From the NCBI RefSeq assembly GCF_001620365.2, contig NZ_LQMT02000052.1:32253-96252 (forward strand): a DNA stretch of 64,000 nucleotides, given 5' to 3'. This document shows positions 60,363 to 64,000 of the stretch, in pieces. A program made the translations under genes and the position numbers. Under the pieces are notes generated by a model. That model saw nothing but the letters and a program-made list of their open reading frames with translations. It was not told the DNA's origin and ran no database searches. The DNA is from Amycolatopsis keratiniphila subsp. keratiniphila (GTDB taxonomy: Bacteria > Actinomycetota > Actinomycetes > Mycobacteriales > Pseudonocardiaceae). Within the stretch, counting starts at the first letter, position 1. The number at the start of each line of letters is the position of its first letter.

Positions 60363-61508
60363 GTGGGCAGATTCCTCTTCGTCACCCCGCCGCTGACCGG
60401 GCATGTGAACCCCGCGGTCGGGGTCGCGGCCGCCCTCACCGCACGCGGGCACCGGGTCGCCTGGGCGGGGCGGCCGGAGGTCATCCGGCGGCTCGCCGGC
60501 GACGGTGCCGACGTGTTCCCGTGCGCCGTGCCGCGCCGCCTGCCCGAACGCGACGCGAGCCTCAAGGGACCGGCGGCGTTCCGGTTCCTGTGGGAGGAGT
60601 TCCTGATCCCGCTGGCCGAGGCGATGGCGCCCGGGGTCCGCGCCGCGATCGGCCGGTTCCGGCCACAGGTGGTGATCGCCGACCAGCAGGCCATCGCGGG
60701 CGGTCTCGTCGCCGACGGGCTCGGCCTGCCGTGGGTGACCTCCGCGACGACGTCCGCGGAACTGGTCGACCCGCTGGCCGGACTCCCCAAGGTGGCGGCC
60801 TGGCTCGACGACCTCCTCGACGGCCTGCGCGCGCGGATCGACGGCGGCCCCGCCGACCCCAGGATGTCGCCGCACGGCGTGCTCGCGTTCACCACGAGGG
60901 AACTGCTCGGCCCGGCCGCGCTGCCGAGCCGGGTCCGGCTGGTCGGGCCGTCCATCGGCGGGCGCGCGCCCACCGGCGGCTTCCCGTGGGAGCGGCTCGA
61001 CCCTGCGGTGCCGACCGTGTTCGTCACCCTCGGCACCGCGAACGCCGACGCCGCCGGGGACTTCCTCCGCGCGGCCGCCAAGGGCCTCTCCGGGGTCGAC
61101 GGGATCCGGACCGTCATCGCCGATCCCGGTGGTGCCGTGGGGCCGGTGGGGGAAACGGTGCTCGTGGTGCCACAGGTGCCTCAGATGGCGCTTCTGGCCC
61201 GCGCGGACGCCGTCGTCTGCCACGGCGGGCACAACACCGTCTGCGAAAGCCTGTGGCACGGGGTGCCGCTCGTGGTCGCGCCGATCCGGGACGACCAGCC
61301 GATCGTCGCCTGCCAGGTCGTCGACGCGGGCGCCGGTGTCCGGCTGCGGTTCGGCAAGGCGAAACCCGACCGGATCGCGGCCGCGGTGACCAGGGTGCTG
61401 GGCGATCCTGGCTACCGGTCGGCCGCCGAGAAGTTGGGCGCCTCGTTCCGGGAGGCGGGCGGGGCGGCCACGGCGGCGGACCACCTGGAGGCACTGCTCG
61501 GTGGCTGA
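60363..61508 (+). CDS. GT1-family (MGT-like) glycosyltransferase of the lipid-synthase operon
   Basis: A 381-aa GT-B glycosyltransferase of the UDP-glucuronosyl/macrolide type. N-terminal acceptor domain: FVTPPLTGHVNPAVGVAAAL. C-terminal donor site: VVPQVPQMALLARADAVVCH, GGHNTVCESLWHGVPLVVAP and RDDQPIVACQVVDAG, the usual HGGxxT...P...DQ motif. It should transfer a nucleotide-sugar residue to the product, as in heterocyst glycolipids. GTG 60363 directly follows the hydrolase stop. A multi-arm palindrome begins at its 3' end. Confidence 0.9.
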   Translation: MGRFLFVTPPLTGHVNPAVGVAAALTARGHRVAWAGRPEVIRRLAGDGADVFPCAVPRRLPERDASLKGPAAFRFLWEEFLIPLAEAMAPGVRAAIGRFRPQVVIADQQAIAGGLVADGLGLPWVTSATTSAELVDPLAGLPKVAAWLDDLLDGLRARIDGGPADPRMSPHGVLAFTTRELLGPAALPSRVRLVGPSIGGRAPTGGFPWERLDPAVPTVFVTLGTANADAAGDFLRAAAKGLSGVDGIRTVIADPGGAVGPVGETVLVVPQVPQMALLARADAVVCHGGHNTVCESLWHGVPLVVAPIRDDQPIVACQVVDAGAGVRLRFGKAKPDRIAAAVTRVLGDPGYRSAAEKLGASFREAGGAATAADHLEALLGG

Positions 61509-61579
61509 AGGGGCCTTTCCCCGCATCGCACGCGGTGATGGGCGCCTTCACCACATCAGACGCGGGGATGGTCCCCTTC
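61507..61579. repeat. Three-arm palindrome after the lipid-synthase operon
   Basis: Arms at 61507-61524, 61532-61549 and 61562-61579 are related 18-mers: the first and second pair around loop ATCGCAC, the second extended arm and the third around loop ATCAGAC, and the first and third match best (15 of 18). It begins within the last codon of the glycosyltransferase gene. It could form alternative stems and terminate transcription. Confidence 0.75.
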
Positions 61580-61662
61580 GGCCTCTTGAAAAGCGCGCGT
61601 GTAGGGACTCTCCTGGAGGGGTACCAGCCTTCAGAAGGTGTGTCCTCGTGCTGGGAGTCGCC

Positions 61663-63414
61663 ATGACCGCCGTGAAGCCCTCTCCGCGACCGGAGGCCGT
61701 CCGCTTCGGCGGGCGGATCCGTGCCCCCAAGGGGAGTGTCTTCCTCAGCGTCGTCCGCACCACCGACCACAAGACGATCGGCGTGCTCTATCTGAGCACC
61801 TCGTTCGCGTTCTTCCTCATCGGCGGCTTCATGGCGCTGCTGATGCGCGGCGAGCTGGGCAGGCCGGGGATGCAGTTCCTGTCGCAGGAGCAGTACAACC
61901 AGCTGTTCACCATGCACGGCCTGATCATGCTGCTGCTGTACGCGACACCGAATCTCTTCGCCTTCGCCAACTACATCCTGCCGCTGCAGATCGGCTCCCC
62001 GGACGTCGCCTTCCCGCGGCTGAACGCGTTCTCCTACTGGCTCTACCTCTTCGGCGGGCTGATGGTGCTCAGCTCGTTCCTGACGCCGGGCGGCGCGCCC
62101 GACTTCGGGTGGACGATGTACACGCCGCTGTCCAACGCCGCGCACACGCCGGGCGTCGGCGCCGATCTGGTGATCATGGGTCTGATCGTGTCCGGGCTCG
62201 GGACGATCCTCGGCGCGGTCAACATGGTCACCACGATCCTCTGCCTGCGCGCGCCCGGGATGACCATGTGGCGGCTGCCGCTGTTCACCTGGAACATCCT
62301 GTTCACCACGATCCTGATCCTGGCGGTCTTCCCGATCCTCACCGCGGCGCTGTTCGGGCTGGAGGCGGACCGGCGGCTAGGTGCGCACGTCTTCGATCCG
62401 GCCAACGGCGGGGCGATCCTGTTCCAGCACCTGTTCTGGTTCTTCGGTCATCCCGAGGTGTACATCGTCGCGTTGCCGTATTTCGGCATCATCACCGAGA
62501 TCGTCCCGGTGTTCAGCCGGAAACCGTTGTTCGGCTACAAACTCATGGTGTTCGCGACGATCGCGATCACCGCGCTGTCGTTCGCCGTGTGGGCGCACCA
62601 CATGTTCGCCACCGGCGCGGTACTGCTGCCGTTCTTCTCCATCATGACCTTCCTGATCGCGGTGCCGACCGGGATCAAGTTCTTCAACTGGATCGGCACC
62701 ATGTGGAAGGGGCAGCTCACCTTCGAATCACCGATGCTGTGGTCGATCGGGTTCATGGTGACGTTCCTGCTCGGCGGGCTGACCGGGATCATCCTCGCCG
62801 CGCCGCCGCTGGACTTCCACATCCACGACACCTATTTCGTGGTGGCGCATTTCCATTACGTGCTGTTCGGCACCATCGTGTTCGCCACCTTCGCCGGGAT
62901 CTACTTCTGGTTCCCCAAGATGACCGGGCGGATGCTCGACGAGCGGCTCGCGAAGCTCCATTTCTGGACCACCTTCATCGGCTTCCACATGACGTTCCTC
63001 GTCCAGCACTGGCTCGGCAACGAAGGAATGCCGCGCCGCTACGCCGACTATTTGAGCTCGGACGGTTTCACCCTGCTGCACACCATTTCCACGATCGGCG
63101 CGTTCCTGCTGGGCGCGTCGGTGCTGCCGTTCATCTGGAACGTCGTCCGCAGCTACCGGTTCGGGGAGGTCGTCGAAGTCGACGACCCGTGGGGACACGG
63201 GAACTCCCTGGAGTGGGCGACGACCTGTCCGCCGCCCCGGCACAACTTCCTCGATCTGCCGAGGATCCGGTCGGAACGGCCGGCGTTCGAACTCCACTAT
63301 CCGCACATGATCCCCAGGCTGCGCGCCGAGGGGCACACGACGCCGTTCCAGCGGCGTGACCGGCCCGCCCCGTCGGAGGTGGTGGCGGACAAGGCACTCA
63401 AGGACGACGCCTGA
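61663..63414 (+). CDS. ctaD: Cytochrome c oxidase subunit I
   Basis: A 583-aa heme-copper oxidase subunit with 12 membrane helices. Conserved pieces: FTMHGLIMLLLYATPNLFAF (heme-a ligand region), HLFWFFGHPEVYIVALPYFG (CuB His and cross-linked Tyr), WAHHMFATG (two CuB His), and VVAHFHYVLFGTIVF (heme a3 and heme a ligands). ATG 61663 follows GGGAG. The gene stands alone without ctaC, ctaE or qcr genes, which is common for actinobacterial ctaD, and could be one of several copies. It is probably not functionally part of the lipid cluster. Confidence 0.95.
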   Translation: MTAVKPSPRPEAVRFGGRIRAPKGSVFLSVVRTTDHKTIGVLYLSTSFAFFLIGGFMALLMRGELGRPGMQFLSQEQYNQLFTMHGLIMLLLYATPNLFAFANYILPLQIGSPDVAFPRLNAFSYWLYLFGGLMVLSSFLTPGGAPDFGWTMYTPLSNAAHTPGVGADLVIMGLIVSGLGTILGAVNMVTTILCLRAPGMTMWRLPLFTWNILFTTILILAVFPILTAALFGLEADRRLGAHVFDPANGGAILFQHLFWFFGHPEVYIVALPYFGIITEIVPVFSRKPLFGYKLMVFATIAITALSFAVWAHHMFATGAVLLPFFSIMTFLIAVPTGIKFFNWIGTMWKGQLTFESPMLWSIGFMVTFLLGGLTGIILAAPPLDFHIHDTYFVVAHFHYVLFGTIVFATFAGIYFWFPKMTGRMLDERLAKLHFWTTFIGFHMTFLVQHWLGNEGMPRRYADYLSSDGFTLLHTISTIGAFLLGASVLPFIWNVVRSYRFGEVVEVDDPWGHGNSLEWATTCPPPRHNFLDLPRIRSERPAFELHYPHMIPRLRAEGHTTPFQRRDRPAPSEVVADKALKDDA

Positions 63415-63436
63415 GCGAGGGAATGAGGTACCGCGC

Positions 63437-63970
63437 ATGATTTCGATGGACGTCGAGGGGATGGCAGTCCTGGCCCCGGAAGCGGCACCGGTGATGTTGC
63501 TGCGGGAACGGGAGGGCGAACGTCGCTGGCTGGCGATCACGATCGGCGGCCCGGAGGCGAGCGCGGTGGCGCTCGCGCAGGAACGGATCCGGCTGCCCCG
63601 GCCCGGCACGATCGAACTGATCGGCCAGGTGGTCGAGTCGTTCGGGCACCGGGTCACCGGGGTGCAGGTCACCGCGCTGCGGGACGGCATCTTCTTCGCG
63701 GATCTGGTACTCGATTCCGGAATCCGCGTCTCCGCCCGGCCGAGTGACGCGGTCGCGATCGGCTTGCGGGCCGGGGTCGGGATCGAGGTGGCGGACGCGG
63801 TCCTGGAGGTCGCTTCGGTGCGGGTCGAGATCGTGGGGGCCGGGCCCGACGCGGAACTGCCGACGGTGCCGTCCGACCCGGTCGCGCAGGAACGGGAGGT
63901 CGAGGAGTTCCGGGCGGCGCTGGACAAGATCGCGCCCGAGGACTTCGGGGATCAGCCGCCCGCCGACTAG
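63437..63970 (+). CDS. Bifunctional nuclease (BFN/DUF151) family protein
   Basis: A 177-aa protein. MDVEGMAVLAPEAAPVMLLR, WLAITIGGPEASAVALAQER, ELIGQVVESFGHRVTGVQVT and IRVSARPSDAVAIGLRAGVG match the BFN/DUF151 fold, described in plants and archaea as a nuclease or chaperone-like domain. The actinobacterial role is unknown. A C-terminal acidic helix follows. ATG 63437 follows AATGAGG. It lies 22 bp after ctaD and may be co-transcribed. The last 30 bp of the window (63971-64000) hold no gene and look like the start of another palindrome. Confidence 0.88.
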   Translation: MISMDVEGMAVLAPEAAPVMLLREREGERRWLAITIGGPEASAVALAQERIRLPRPGTIELIGQVVESFGHRVTGVQVTALRDGIFFADLVLDSGIRVSARPSDAVAIGLRAGVGIEVADAVLEVASVRVEIVGAGPDAELPTVPSDPVAQEREVEEFRAALDKIAPEDFGDQPPAD

Positions 63971-64000
63971 CCCTCCGGAAACGCTATGAACGGGACGTTC

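Noticed and set aside
1..64000. tRNA, rRNA, riboswitch or complete insertion sequence.
   Set aside because: Reading both strands by eye gave no cloverleaf with CCA-type end, no rRNA-like stretch, no transposase with DDE motif and no recognisable riboswitch core; a covariance-model scan would be needed to exclude weak cases.

Overview
The window is high-GC (visibly around 70%), with strong third-position G/C bias, many GTG and TTG starts, and actinobacterial families (DUF5313, DUF6292, F420-type LLM oxidoreductase, LigC plus a stand-alone polymerase domain, bacterial nitric oxide synthase, actinobacterial ctaD). This points to a chromosomal segment of a filamentous actinomycete, most likely Pseudonocardiales and Amycolatopsis-like; the genus is inference from gene content and repeat style. 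No rRNA, tRNA, CRISPR array, complete insertion sequence or origin was seen.

Layout. 1-9.3 kb: end of a DUF998 membrane protein, a secreted M14 carboxypeptidase, a J-domain/NERD-like membrane protein, an alpha/beta hydrolase, a three-gene lipoprotein/membrane operon, and an APC permease overlapping a ROK kinase. 9.3-18.7 kb: an FMN reductase and a DrrAB-type ABC exporter with a small overlapping ORF between its genes, then a giant AAA/TPR regulator, a P450, an AlkB protein, a hydrolase and an ASCH-winged-helix protein. 18.8-22.7 kb: a secreted protein, an RluA-type pseudouridine synthase, an AbiEi-like gene bracketed by two copies of one palindrome, DUF5313 and a MarR regulator with a clear operator. 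22.8-28.4 kb: a scarred zone with DUF6292, a truncated YceI gene, a recombinase tail, a methyltransferase, a decayed LuxR regulator, a type II thioesterase and an LLM oxidoreductase. 28.5-48.1 kb: exporters, DUF1015, LigC and a polymerase domain, a CobW GTPase, nitric oxide synthase followed by a flavodoxin, a sialidase, and several regulator/transporter pairs. 

48.5-61.5 kb holds the main system: a five-gene co-directional operon encoding a PUFA/heterocyst-glycolipid-like iterative synthase. The first protein reads NPD-NPD-KS-AT-ACP-KR and the second KS-AT-DH-PPTase; a discrete ACP, an alpha/beta hydrolase and a GT1 glycosyltransferase follow. Together these could build, modify, release and glycosylate a long-chain lipid. 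It is followed by ctaD and a bifunctional-nuclease-family gene.

Between genes the window carries many long palindromes. Several have unrelated arms but share a 7-nt loop from one of two sequence classes (GTTGAAG-like or ATCAGAC-like). Several genes also have a TANNNT box 5-8 nt before the start codon, suggesting leaderless mRNAs; in one case two divergent start codons share a single CATG.
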